Assembly (NCBI GenBank): GCA_964637705.1
Contig: CAZWVM010000044.1
Location: 1 to 21,527, forward strand
Source of the DNA: CAZWVM01 sp964637705
GTDB lineage: Bacteria > UBA8481
Length of the DNA stretch: 21,527 nucleotides
Reading direction: 5' to 3'
In this document: in pieces, positions 8,026 through 15,594 of the stretch
How positions within the stretch are numbered: position 1 is the first letter of the stretch
How the letters are laid out: the number at the start of each line of letters is the position of its first letter
Notes under the pieces: model-generated
Told to the model about the DNA's origin: nothing
Databases searched by the model: none
The model's input: only the letters and a program-made list of their open reading frames with translations
Position numbers and translations under genes: made by a program

Positions 8026-10415
8026 GATTCCTCTTGATACAGATACTTCTGGAATCCCGCGAAGACGCCGCGGATCTCGTCCGCGCTACCGAGATCGGCC
8101 ATGGCGTCAGCGAGGGAGTCGTGGTACTTCAGCCGCAGGAGCGGGGTGAGTTTCTCCAGGTCCAGTTCCTCGACGCCTTCGGCGACGTAGTGCGAGAGGA
8201 CGAAGTCGAGAAAGACCTTCTGCTTCGGGTGGAACTGGGCGTCGATGATGACCTTCGCCCTGGCCGCCCGTTCCTCGCGGGTCTCCGGGGCCAGGGCGTA
8301 GGCCACGTGCGCCAGCACGTCGAAGAGGTCGCTCTTCTCGGCGTCGATGATCCTCTGCATCTCGGCCAACTGCTCGCCGCCGAAGCCCTTCTCGGCCAGG
8401 CCCTCCAGGAGCCTCTTTCGGGTGTCCGGGACGCTCCAGATGGCGCGTAGCTCGTCCTCGTCCCGGAAGAACTCGGGGAGCCGGCCGAAGAGCATCTCCA
8501 TGAACTGCTTGGCCGACATGGGCGTCCCGTCGGGATGCCAGAAGGTCGTGGCCATCATGTGCTGGATGCGCCGCTCCTTGCCGTCCGCCAGTTTCACCTT
8601 CGCCTTCTTCTTCCGTTCGCAGGTGCACTGGATCTTCCCGCAGACCGGGCAGGGCTCCTTGGGGCATTCGCAGGGCGCCTTGCCGCACTCCGGGCACGGC
8701 CGGGGCGGCGGTGCCGGGCAGACGCAGGGGCGGGCGCCGCACTTTGAACAGACCTCAGGCGGCTCCGGTTCCAGCGGCTCGCCGTCCCATTCCGGGTCGC
8801 TGAAGTGGAGGTAGGCCTTCACGAAGTCGTAGATCGTGAAGTAGTCCTTGCCGTCGTAGAGCCGGGTGCCGCGGCCGATGATCTGCTTGAACTCGATGAT
8901 GGAGTTGATCGGCCGCATGAGGACGATGTTGCGGATGTTGCGGGCGTCCACGCCGGTCGAGAGTTTCTGCGACGTGGTCAGGATCGTGGGGATCGTCTTC
9001 TCGCTGTCCTGAAACTCGCGGAGGTGCTGTTCTCCAAGGACACCGTCATTGGCGGTGACCCGCTGGCAGTAGTTCGGGTCGCTGGAGGTCTTCATCTGGT
9101 TGATGAGGTCCCGAACCGCGAGGGCGTGGGCCTGGCTGGCGCAGAAGACGAGCGTCTTTTCGGTCTGGTCGATCTGCTCCATGAAGAGCCGAACCCGGTA
9201 CGCCTCGCGCTCCTTGATCTCGATGATCTTGTTGAAGTCCGCCTCGACGTAGCGGCGGCCGGCCTCGACCTCGCCCTCGATCAACTGGTCGTCCGGCGTG
9301 TACACATAGTCGTCCAGAGTCGTGGCGATCTGCTTGACCTTGAACGGGGTGAGGAAGCCGTCGTTGATACCGTCCTTCAGGGAGTAGATGTAGACCGGCT
9401 CCCCGAAGTAGGCGTAGGTGTCCACGTTGTCCTTCCGCTTCGGCGTGGCCGTCAGGCCGAGTTGGACGGCCGGGGCGAAGTACTCGAGGATGCCTCGCCA
9501 GGAGCTCTCGTCGTTCGCTCCGCCACGGTGGCACTCGTCGATGACGATGAAGTCGAAGAAGTCCGGGGGATACTCTCCGAAGTAGGGGGCGGGGGCGCCG
9601 GCCGCCGTCTGCCCGCTCATGAAGGTCTGGAAGATGGTGAAGAAGAGGCTCCCGTTCTTCGGGACTCTGCCCTTCTTCCGGATGTCCCCCGGTTCGATCC
9701 GGACCAGGGCGTCCTCGGCGAAGGCCGAGAAGGCGTTGTACGCCTGGTTGGCGAGGATGTTGCGGTCAGCGAGGAAGAGGATGCGCGGCCGGCGGCTTGG
9801 TTCGCGGGTGAGGTTCCAGCGGCTCAGGAAGAGTTTCCAGGCGACCTGGAAGGCGATGAAGGTCTTGCCTGTCCCTGTGGCGAGTGTGAGGAGGATCCGG
9901 TCCTGGCCGGCGGCCACAGCCTCCAGGACGCGGTCCACGGCGATGTCCTGGTAGTAGCGGATGGGGTGCGAGCCGCCCTTGTCCTCGAAGGGCACGGCGG
10001 CGAAGCGGTCGCGCCACGCGTTAGCCTTCGCGAAAGTCGCGGCCCACAGCGCGTCCGGAGTGGGGAAGCGAGGCTCCTCGCCCTCCTTGCCGGTCTCCAT
10101 GTCGATCCCATACACGCCCTGCCCGTTGGTGGAGTAGGCGAAGCGGACGGCCATCTTCCCGGCGTAGTCCTTCGCCTGCGCCACGCCCTCGGTCAGAGGC
10201 TTATCCCACGCCTTGGCCTCGATGACGGCCAGTTTGTGGTTGCGGTGGACGAGGACGTAATCAGCGGTGAGCGACTTTCCGCGGCGCCCGTGCCCCTCGA
10301 TCCGGCCCGGCGCGATCGGGTACTCCCGCAGAACCTTTGAACCCTCGACCACGCCCCACCCCGCCTCGCGAAGCGCGGGGTCGATATGCTCGGCGCGAGT
10401 CTCGGCCTCGTTCAC
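8022..10415 (-). CDS. hsdR: Type I restriction endonuclease subunit R (EcoEI-like)
   Basis: HsdR is the translocase and nuclease subunit that cuts unmodified DNA in complex with HsdM and HsdS. The 797 residues begin with a PD-(D/E)xK nuclease: Asp52, Glu66-Ala-Lys68, and a QxxxY motif (Gln80-Tyr84). The SF2 motor follows with ATGTGKT (179-185), DECH (293-296), the LTATPKR motif (321-327) and QIIGRGTRL (511-519). An unusual insert at 556-599 holds three copies of CxxCx4CxC (12 cysteines), probably zinc-binding, separated by Pro-rich linkers. The C-terminal region resembles the EcoEI-type HsdR C-domain. The ATG at 10415 overlaps the hsdS stop (ATGA), and its own stop overlaps the next gene in the same way. 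Length and domain order fit the compact EcoEI-like class. Confidence 0.95.
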   Translation of the reverse strand: MNEAETRAEHIDPALREAGWGVVEGSKVLREYPIAPGRIEGHGRRGKSLTADYVLVHRNHKLAVIEAKAWDKPLTEGVAQAKDYAGKMAVRFAYSTNGQGVYGIDMETGKEGEEPRFPTPDALWAATFAKANAWRDRFAAVPFEDKGGSHPIRYYQDIAVDRVLEAVAAGQDRILLTLATGTGKTFIAFQVAWKLFLSRWNLTREPSRRPRILFLADRNILANQAYNAFSAFAEDALVRIEPGDIRKKGRVPKNGSLFFTIFQTFMSGQTAAGAPAPYFGEYPPDFFDFIVIDECHRGGANDESSWRGILEYFAPAVQLGLTATPKRKDNVDTYAYFGEPVYIYSLKDGINDGFLTPFKVKQIATTLDDYVYTPDDQLIEGEVEAGRRYVEADFNKIIEIKEREAYRVRLFMEQIDQTEKTLVFCASQAHALAVRDLINQMKTSSDPNYCQRVTANDGVLGEQHLREFQDSEKTIPTILTTSQKLSTGVDARNIRNIVLMRPINSIIEFKQIIGRGTRLYDGKDYFTIYDFVKAYLHFSDPEWDGEPLEPEPPEVCSKCGARPCVCPAPPPRPCPECGKAPCECPKEPCPVCGKIQCTCERKKKAKVKLADGKERRIQHMMATTFWHPDGTPMSAKQFMEMLFGRLPEFFRDEDELRAIWSVPDTRKRLLEGLAEKGFGGEQLAEMQRIIDAEKSDLFDVLAHVAYALAPETREERAARAKVIIDAQFHPKQKVFLDFVLSHYVAEGVEELDLEKLTPLLRLKYHDSLADAMADLGSADEIRGVFAGFQKYLYQEES

Positions 10416-11644
10416 GCGGCGCGTTCCGTGAGACGGCCCGAGATGGCCTCGTGGAGGATCGAACTCTTCAGTTCCTCCAGGGCGGCGATTTTGCGGGAGT
10501 AGATGGCGGACAGGCGCTGGGTCTCGGTGGCGAGGGAGTCGAGGTTGTCGGCCAATACATCCTGTTCGCTCAACGACGGGAACGCCAGTCTGATGTTTCG
10601 CAGGTCACGGATGTTGATTTGCATCAGCGCAGCACCGTACGTCTTCTCCCGGATTTGCCTCTGAGTCGTCGGCGCAGCGAGCGCATAGTATCCGAAACGT
10701 TGCGAGATGAGGTGAACGTCAAACCGAACTGGGACAATTCCCCTTGTGACATTCGCACCGGTCAGTTCAGGCGAGGCAATGGACACAACACCGGTAGTGC
10801 CTCGAACGCAAATAAGAAGCTCACCACCGCGCAGAGCTGTCCTTTTGTAGCCGGCCGCGAGCCTTTGGTCGATCCGTTTCAGCCCGGCGAGTTCAATTAC
10901 GTGCGCAGATAGATCAGTAGGTCTTACGATCGGTAGCCCGTCGGGTTGGTCGGCGCCCGGCTGAACAATGCCATAGGAAAGCGAGCAGTCAGCGGCCACG
11001 ACATCTTCGAGAGGTTTTTCCACCCATCCGGGGCCGCGCCGGGTGAAGACGGAGTGGAGATGACTCTCGAAGAGGGCGCGGGCGTTCTGGAGGTTCTTCT
11101 CGGCCGCGGCCTTGGCCTCGGCGATCCCCTCGAACGTCTCGTCGAGGATCCCCGCGATCCGCCGTTGTTCGGGGAGAGGGGGGTGCGGCACTTCAAAGTG
11201 CCTGAGGTCGTCGAACTTCAGATTGTTGATATTCGCGCCATCCGACAATGCGCTGATAAAGTCCTTGTAGGCGGCCGAGGTCATCATGTGGAATAGGAAC
11301 CGTGGTAGGAGTCCGCTCTTAGGGGTGACCATACCCATGAAGCCGCCGAACGCGTATCCGTAGTCGTCGTCGATATATGCGACTTTGCCGAGGTGGCTTT
11401 TGCTGCCGCTTGCAGTGCAGATTAGCAACGAACCCTTTCGTACCTTTTTGCTGTCGGGTACGACTACGTTGTCGTTGATATATTTCAGTTCATCGAAGCT
11501 GAGCAGATTCGTAGCGAGATCAATATTGGTTGCGCGGAGGACGACATTGTCCGAAATGTCAACCTCGTCGCCTTTGCCATAGGTGAGCCCGCGCTGAAAA
11601 TCGCATAACTCACCAAGAGGCGCTACTTCCCACCCCGCCTTCAC
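10412..11644 (-). CDS. hsdS: Type I restriction-modification specificity subunit S
   Basis: HsdS recognises the bipartite DNA target for both methylation and restriction. The start is a GTG at 11644-11642 that overlaps the hsdM stop codon (GTGA), giving 410 residues. The frame is open further upstream inside hsdM, but that extension is low-complexity Arg/Gly sequence and not HsdS-like. Two target-recognition domains each begin in the usual way. The first starts GWEVAPLGELCDFQRGLTYG and ends in PPLPEQRRIAGILDETFEGI, followed by the long helical spacer. The second starts near WVEKPLEDVV and ends in FPSLSEQDVLADNLDSLATE with a second helical spacer. The target sequence cannot be deduced. It is part of the coupled hsdM-S-R operon. 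Confidence 0.94.
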   Translation of the reverse strand: MKAGWEVAPLGELCDFQRGLTYGKGDEVDISDNVVLRATNIDLATNLLSFDELKYINDNVVVPDSKKVRKGSLLICTASGSKSHLGKVAYIDDDYGYAFGGFMGMVTPKSGLLPRFLFHMMTSAAYKDFISALSDGANINNLKFDDLRHFEVPHPPLPEQRRIAGILDETFEGIAEAKAAAEKNLQNARALFESHLHSVFTRRGPGWVEKPLEDVVAADCSLSYGIVQPGADQPDGLPIVRPTDLSAHVIELAGLKRIDQRLAAGYKRTALRGGELLICVRGTTGVVSIASPELTGANVTRGIVPVRFDVHLISQRFGYYALAAPTTQRQIREKTYGAALMQINIRDLRNIRLAFPSLSEQDVLADNLDSLATETQRLSAIYSRKIAALEELKSSILHEAISGRLTERAA

Positions 11645-13095
11645 ACCAACCCCCTGATCTTCGCCAGCACCTCCGCGCTCTCGGTGTCGAGCGCGGCGAT
11701 CTCCTTCAGGATCTCCTTCGGGCTGCGGTGCTTGACCTCCTCGCCGCCGCTGGGATTCTTCACCGAGAGGTCGAAGGTCGTCTGGTCGATCTCCTTGGCG
11801 TCCACGGTCCAACTCTTCGGGGAGTCGGCCTTCGCCTTCTGGAGTTTGACGAACTCGGCGAGGTCGTCGTCGTTCAGGGGGTTGGTCTTCCCCAAGCTCC
11901 GGCCGGGGTCGAGCTGGTAGAACCAGACCTTCCGGGTCTTCGTGCCCTTCTCGAAGAAGAGAACCACGGTCTTCACGCCCGCGCCCTGGAACGTGCCGCC
12001 CGGGCAGTCGAGGACCGTGTGGAGGTTGCAGGACTCCAGGAGGTGCTTCCGAAGGCTCACGGAGGCGTTGTCGGTGTTCGAGAGGAAGGTGTTTTTGATG
12101 ACCACGGCGCCGCGGCCGCCGGCCTTCAGGATCTTGATGAAGTGCTGGAGGAAGAGGAAGGCCGTCTCGCCGGTCCGGATCGGAAAGTTCTGCTGTACCT
12201 CCTTGCGCTCCTTACCGCCGAAGGGGGGATTGGCCAGGACGATGTCGTGGCGGTCCTTCTCCTGGATGTCCCCGAGGTTCTCGGACAGGGTGTTCGTGTG
12301 CAGGATGTTCGGCGCCTCGATGCCGTGGAGGATCATGTTCATGATCGCGATGACGTACGCGAGGGACTTCTTCTCCTTGCCGTAGAAGGTGCGGGCCTGG
12401 AGTGTCGTGAGGTCGCGGGTGGTGAGTTTGCCCGAGGCCTTCAGGTAGTCGAAGGCCTCGCAGAGGAAGCCCGCGGAGCCACAGGCGCCGTCGTAGATGG
12501 TCTCGCCGCTCCGGGGACTCGTGACCTTGACCATGGCGCGGATCAAGGGCCGCGGCGTGTAATACTCCCCGCCGTTCCGGCCCGCGTTCCCCATGTTCCG
12601 GATCTTGGCCTCGTACAGGTGGGAGAGTTCATGCTTCTCGGTCTGCGACCGGAAGCGCAGCTCGTCGATCTGGTCGATGATCTCCCGGAGGTTGTACCCG
12701 CTCTGGATGCGGCACTTGATCTCCGCGAAGATTTCCCCGATCTTGTACTCGATCGTGTTCGGCCCGGAGGCCGTCTGCTTGAACTTCTGGAGGCAGGGCC
12801 AGAGCTTCCGGTGGACGAAGTCGCAGAGGTCGTCCCCGGTCATGGCCGCATTGTGGTCGAGCTTCCCGTCCTTGCCCTGGGGCGCGGCCCAGGACTCCCA
12901 GCGATAGGGCTTCTCCAGGATGTAGGTGTACCGCTTTCCCGAGAGCGCGGCCTCGTCCGCGCGGTCCTGCTCGAGCCCGTCGAGGTACTTCAGGAAGAGG
13001 AGCCACGAGGTCTGCTCGGTGTAGTCGAGCTCCGTGGTGCAGCCCGCCTCCTTGCGGAGGATGTCGTCGATGTTCCTGAAGGCCTGCTCGAACAT
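11641..13095 (-). CDS. hsdM: Type I restriction-modification DNA methyltransferase subunit M
   Basis: HsdM is the N6-adenine methyltransferase of the complex. The 484 residues start with the HsdM N-terminal helical domain (LDYTEQTSWLLFLKYLDGLE). The marker EYYTPRPL (177-184) follows. The SAM-binding motif is DGACGSAGF (202-210) and the catalytic motif is NPPF (289-292), typical of gamma-class N6-adenine enzymes. The C-terminal part is charged. There is no clear ribosome-binding site at the ATG; a TATATT box lies 11 bases upstream, so the mRNA could be leaderless or nearly so. It is first in the operon, overlaps hsdS by four bases, and faces the non-coding region that separates it from the mobilization operon. 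Confidence 0.95.
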   Translation of the reverse strand: MFEQAFRNIDDILRKEAGCTTELDYTEQTSWLLFLKYLDGLEQDRADEAALSGKRYTYILEKPYRWESWAAPQGKDGKLDHNAAMTGDDLCDFVHRKLWPCLQKFKQTASGPNTIEYKIGEIFAEIKCRIQSGYNLREIIDQIDELRFRSQTEKHELSHLYEAKIRNMGNAGRNGGEYYTPRPLIRAMVKVTSPRSGETIYDGACGSAGFLCEAFDYLKASGKLTTRDLTTLQARTFYGKEKKSLAYVIAIMNMILHGIEAPNILHTNTLSENLGDIQEKDRHDIVLANPPFGGKERKEVQQNFPIRTGETAFLFLQHFIKILKAGGRGAVVIKNTFLSNTDNASVSLRKHLLESCNLHTVLDCPGGTFQGAGVKTVVLFFEKGTKTRKVWFYQLDPGRSLGKTNPLNDDDLAEFVKLQKAKADSPKSWTVDAKEIDQTTFDLSVKNPSGGEEVKHRSPKEILKEIAALDTESAEVLAKIRGLV

Positions 13096-13330
13096 AGCGT
13101 CATCACAATATATCAGTGCGAAGGCTCACTTGCCTGTTGTTTTCACACGAAACGCAGTGATTTCAACTATTCAATCGAAGCGTCACTATTCCGAATCCCG
13201 TTGGTCCGGGTTGTCCTCCACCCCTTGAATCGGAAGCGGACGCCAAAGGCGTACGCAGGAGGAACGGTTACTTAAGTGACCGGGGATGTCCTTCTTGTCC
13301 CCCAAAATAGAGGGCCTTTGATTTTCACCT

Positions 13331-13380
13331 CGAAGTCATATGTAGAAATATGGCGTGCAATGATTGTGCATATGACTTCG
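13331..13380. repeat. 12-bp perfect inverted repeat, possible operator
   Basis: CGAAGTCATATG (13331-13342) and CATATGACTTCG (13369-13380) are separated by 26 bases. The arms are perfect and lie between the divergent operons. A dimeric regulator site is possible, but no regulator gene of a known family is present in the element. Confidence 0.45.
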
Positions 13381-13488
13381 TCGCAGAGGACTTGAATAGA
13401 TTTGAATAGACCGAATAAATTAAGTCAAAAAATGTTCGACGATCGCATGACTTCTGTTTTCTCCATGTGCGATAATTGAGATCATGGA

Positions 13489-13581
13489 GATGCGGCGGAT
13501 GATCGGGATGGAGCGCGCAGAATGGCGAACGAGGAAGGCTTCGCCGCATCCCCTATGCCGTGCTGTCGCTCCATCCCGATC
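13489..13581. repeat. Interleaved inverted repeats (pseudoknot-like or origin-like)
   Basis: Two perfect inverted repeats interlock. GATGCGGCG (13489-13497) pairs with CGCCGCATC (13542-13550). A 15-bp arm at 13501-13515 pairs with 13567-13581. Because the order is a, b, a', b', the two helices are either alternative folds or a pseudoknot. A third small pair, GGCGAA with TTCGCC, lies between them. Position upstream of the Rep-like gene suggests an origin, oriT or leader RNA; this is inference. Confidence 0.5.
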
Positions 13582-13591
13582 GTTATTACTC

Positions 13592-14083
13592 ATGAAAGCT
13601 ATCGGAACTGTCTCACTAATCACCGCTGCCCCCGCAGCTTGCCTGCTTGCCGTAGACAGCTTCTTGGAAATCGTAAGTGTCGCCGGTGCGCCGCTTGGAT
13701 CTGTCATTACGGCAGTAGTCGTTTGCTGCGTTTTCGCTAACCGCATGCGCCTCCATTCGACGGTCAAGCCTGCCACCGAGCGACTACCACATGATCCTAT
13801 TTTGGATTTGACGCCGGGTGAAACCTTCCAGAACGCTATTCGGGTATGGAAACATGCTTTCTCGTGGCGTCGCGATCTAGCGAAGCGTCCGGCCGCGCGT
13901 CGGCCAGTTCTGCGCGCTCGCGCCCGGCGGATTGTTCGCCGCACCCTCGCGAAGGCTTCCTGTGACGGATGCAGCAACGATTCGGACGGAGATGGAGGCG
14001 GGGACGGGCATCTAAGCCCGCGTACGCTCCTAACTGGGTGTACGTGGGCTTTTGTTTTTAATATCAGCTGGTGCACCGAATGA
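13592..14083 (+). CDS. Putative small membrane protein ahead of Rep
   Basis: This possible gene encodes 163 residues. Two hydrophobic stretches (about residues 3-20 and 28-50) look like membrane helices. A basic region rich in Arg follows (RRDLAKRPAARRPVLRARAR), then an Asp/Gly-rich patch (NDSDGDGGGDG). No family is recognised and no ribosome-binding site is seen at the ATG. Support comes from its end: the TGA overlaps the ATG of the Rep-like gene (ATGA), like other junctions of this operon. Against it, its last codons run through a terminator-like hairpin. It could be a leader ORF controlling the downstream genes. Antisense frames here look like shadows. Confidence 0.4.
   Translation: MKAIGTVSLITAAPAACLLAVDSFLEIVSVAGAPLGSVITAVVVCCVFANRMRLHSTVKPATERLPHDPILDLTPGETFQNAIRVWKHAFSWRRDLAKRPAARRPVLRARARRIVRRTLAKASCDGCSNDSDGDGGGDGHLSPRTLLTGCTWAFVFNISWCTE
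14014..14059 (+). terminator. Terminator-like hairpin just before the Rep-like gene
   Basis: A 12-bp stem (14014-14025 with 14040-14051, one G-U pair) has a 14-base loop and is followed by TTTGTTTTT. It ends about 20 bases before the likely Rep start and lies within the end of the preceding ORF. No promoter is obvious between it and Rep, so it may work as an attenuator that transcription or translation must overcome. Confidence 0.65.
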
Positions 14084-14943
14084 TCGCGGTCCCTGATTCT
14101 GTGTCTGCGCTTCCGCTCCCGACAATCTCAACTGACTATCCCTCCGCGATTGCGGACGCGTCCATCTACACTATTCCGGGTCTCGGCTCAGCCTGCGGGT
14201 CGGCTGGTAAATGTGTAACTCGTGTTTGCTCGTCCGGCCACGTGGGCCGGGTTCCCGTTAGGTGCGGAAGATTGACGTGTCCGTCGTGCTGGATTCTGGC
14301 GACAGTCTCGGCCGCGAGCAAACGGTCGGATCGATTGCGCGAGGTCTGTCGACGGTTGGGCCGAACACACGTACGACATGACGTCTGGAGTCCGCCGCCC
14401 ACAGTCACAGACGACGAATGGTTCCGCGACCGGATTGATCGGGACGGTTCAATCAGGGCTGCTGATCTCCGTACCCGTGCACGATACTGGCTCGACCTCG
14501 CGATGGTCGGCGTGCCGTACGGTCAGCGGATCGACGGATCCAACCTCGATCGACAGCGACGCCAGGCGATGATCGCCCAGGCCAGGCGCGACGGCGCGGA
14601 AGCCCGCCGCAGGCTCGCCGCCGGGATACCGCTCCGCGACTTCGTCCGCGCCGTGTCCGGGGGGGCTCTGCTGTTTCATCCGTTCCGACGTATCGAGCGG
14701 ATAGGGAAGCCACCGGATGGGACTCCGGCGTGGCAATGGGCGCGGCAAGGCACATGGTATTGGGCACCGCATTATCATTATTTGGGCTTTGGTTACCTGC
14801 TCGGCGATGTTATCCGTGACGCCAGGCTGGATGGATGGGTCATCAAGGGCAGGCCGTCCCGTCCTGTCGCGGACATATTTAAGACGATGCTCTACATATC
14901 CGGCCATGCCTCGGTCGTCGCGGAGGAGTCGCGCCGTGGATGA
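14080..14943 (+). CDS. HUH-type replication initiator-like protein (N-terminal part)
   Basis: The 287-residue protein looks like a rolling-circle Rep. A Cys-rich N-terminus (Cys39, 45, 50, 62, 67, 70, ending in CPSCW) suggests zinc binding. The middle is helical and basic. GGALLFHPFRRIE (about 195-207) is followed by PHYHYLGFGYL, where His231 and His233 form the HUH metal motif. LYISGHAS near the C-terminus holds Tyr272, a candidate nicking tyrosine. The FHPFR / PHYHYLGFG / YxxSHA-like order recalls Rep proteins of archaeal plasmids and viruses, as far as I remember them. The start at ATG 14080 overlaps the previous stop; GTG 14071 is an alternative. The frame closes abruptly after the Tyr motif, and the next ORF appears to supply the missing C-terminus. 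Confidence 0.7.
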   Translation: MIAVPDSVSALPLPTISTDYPSAIADASIYTIPGLGSACGSAGKCVTRVCSSGHVGRVPVRCGRLTCPSCWILATVSAASKRSDRLREVCRRLGRTHVRHDVWSPPPTVTDDEWFRDRIDRDGSIRAADLRTRARYWLDLAMVGVPYGQRIDGSNLDRQRRQAMIAQARRDGAEARRRLAAGIPLRDFVRAVSGGALLFHPFRRIERIGKPPDGTPAWQWARQGTWYWAPHYHYLGFGYLLGDVIRDARLDGWVIKGRPSRPVADIFKTMLYISGHASVVAEESRRG

Positions 14944-15466
14944 TCTAATCGGGGCTGTCGCACCTGAATCCCGCTTATATGAGCATCAACCATCAATCCG
15001 CCACTGCTGCAGCTGGCTCGGATGCGCGGCGGTGAACGTCTGTCGGATCATTCCCGTTCGCAGAAAAGCCGTCTGCAAGGTTTGCGGCGCGGCATTGCAT
15101 CGCGTTCTTTGCCTTACCCACTCCTCCGGGGGATCAGATCCCCCGGTTGTGACTGCAACCGGGGAATTAAATTGGAAGCAGGGTTGGATACGTGCGTCAG
15201 CGCTTGGGCTCGCGACGTACGAAACGGGAATGTGCAGAACGGATTCGCAGATTCGGAACCGTCTCCGCCGGGAAATCGAAATGGGTCGGGCGACACCGGA
15301 GGTTCACGTCGTGCTTTTGGCTGCGTCTGTCGCCGCTACCCGGAACGAGGTCTCCCGAGCACGGGAAGCCGCGATCACGGCGCTGGACCTGGCGGAGCTC
15401 CGCGCTGCGCGCGAAGCATGGGCGGCGGCGGAAAAAGCACTACGCGTACTGGAGGTGGCCGCGTGA
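14936..15466 (+). CDS. Probable C-terminal part of the Rep-like protein, zinc-ribbon type
   Basis: The 176-residue protein starts at GTG 14936, seven bases after a strong GGAGGAG ribosome-binding site, and overlaps the Rep-like gene by 8 bp in the +1 frame. Its N-terminal part has a SWLG motif (26-29), then CKVCGAALHR (47-56), a single visible CxxC knuckle with other cysteines nearby. In the Rep family this looks like, a W(F/L)G motif and a CxxCG knuckle follow the tyrosine helix in the same chain, so this seems to be the rest of one protein split in two. The C-terminal half is an Ala/Glu/Arg-rich helix, probably a coiled coil (139-176). It could instead be an independent partner; the good ribosome-binding site supports separate translation. 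Confidence 0.65.
   Translation: MDDLIGAVAPESRLYEHQPSIRHCCSWLGCAAVNVCRIIPVRRKAVCKVCGAALHRVLCLTHSSGGSDPPVVTATGELNWKQGWIRASALGLATYETGMCRTDSQIRNRLRREIEMGRATPEVHVVLLAASVAATRNEVSRAREAAITALDLAELRAAREAWAAAEKALRVLEVAA
15126..15162. repeat. Two overlapping perfect hairpins inside the Rep C-part gene
   Basis: A 9-bp stem (15126-15134 with 15138-15146) has a 3-base CAG loop. A second stem of 7 bp (15143-15149 with 15156-15162) shares its left arm with the first. They encode the Gly/Ser/Pro linker between the zinc knuckle and the helical half, so the insertion is tolerated in frame. Confidence 0.5.
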
Positions 15467-15594
15467 CCAAAGCGTTGGCGAGGGTTCCCGTTTCCGCGCC
15501 TGCGGCGCGGTGCGGGGGCGCAGCCCCCGCCGACTTCGTGGAACACGAAGTCTATTGCGCCTTATCGGTTTGGAATTTAAGGAGGTCGTTGTGA
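15463..15594 (+). CDS. 43-aa ORF spanning a hairpin cluster
   Basis: A GTG start overlaps the previous stop (GTGA) with GGAGGT six bases upstream, and the TGA overlaps the GTG of the next gene (GTGA). The 43 residues contain no known motif, and most of the sequence simply encodes three tandem DNA hairpins. It may be a translated linker that carries ribosomes through structured DNA and RNA to the mobilization genes, or it may be chance. The double overlap favours real translation. Confidence 0.4.
   Translation: MTKALARVPVSAPAARCGGAAPADFVEHEVYCALSVWNLRRSL
15494..15552. repeat. Cluster of three tandem perfect hairpins
   Basis: Three stems lie almost back to back, each with a 3-base loop: 7 bp (15494-15500 with 15504-15510, loop TGC), 8 bp (15512-15519 with 15523-15530, loop GCA) and 9 bp (15532-15540 with 15544-15552, loop GAA). 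The cluster sits 39 bases upstream of the TraD-like and relaxase genes, a usual place for an oriT. It could also be a mobile palindromic repeat or an RNA control element. Confidence 0.6.

Larger units (their letters stand above)
13096..13591. other. Non-coding divergent control region of the element
   Basis: I see no convincing gene in these 496 bases. The stretch is AT-richer than the genes around it. It holds a candidate minus-strand -10 box (TATATT, 13106-13111) for hsdM, a 12-bp inverted repeat (13331-13380), two direct TTGAATAGA copies with a 10-bp period (13392-13400 and 13402-13410), and a pair of interleaved inverted repeats (13489-13581). Control of both operons and a transfer or replication origin could lie here. 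Confidence 0.6.

Noticed and set aside
8805..10340. 511-codon open frame on the plus strand inside hsdR
   Set aside because: Shadow of hsdR: composition is Val/Glu/Leu/Arg-biased without motifs.
11645..11812. Longer N-terminus for HsdS starting within hsdM
   Set aside because: The extra 56 residues are low-complexity Arg/Gly sequence; the GTG at 11644 overlaps the hsdM stop and starts exactly at the usual HsdS N-terminus.
11728..13275. 515-codon open frame on the plus strand across hsdM
   Set aside because: Shadow of hsdM; its end in the intergenic region lacks any protein-like signal.
13420..14076. 218-codon minus-strand frame upstream of Rep
   Set aside because: It runs antisense through the terminator hairpin, has no ribosome-binding site or motif, and looks like a shadow of the plus-strand frame.
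15120..15560. CRISPR array suggested by repeated palindromes
   Set aside because: The hairpins differ in sequence and are not separated by regular spacers; no cas genes are present.
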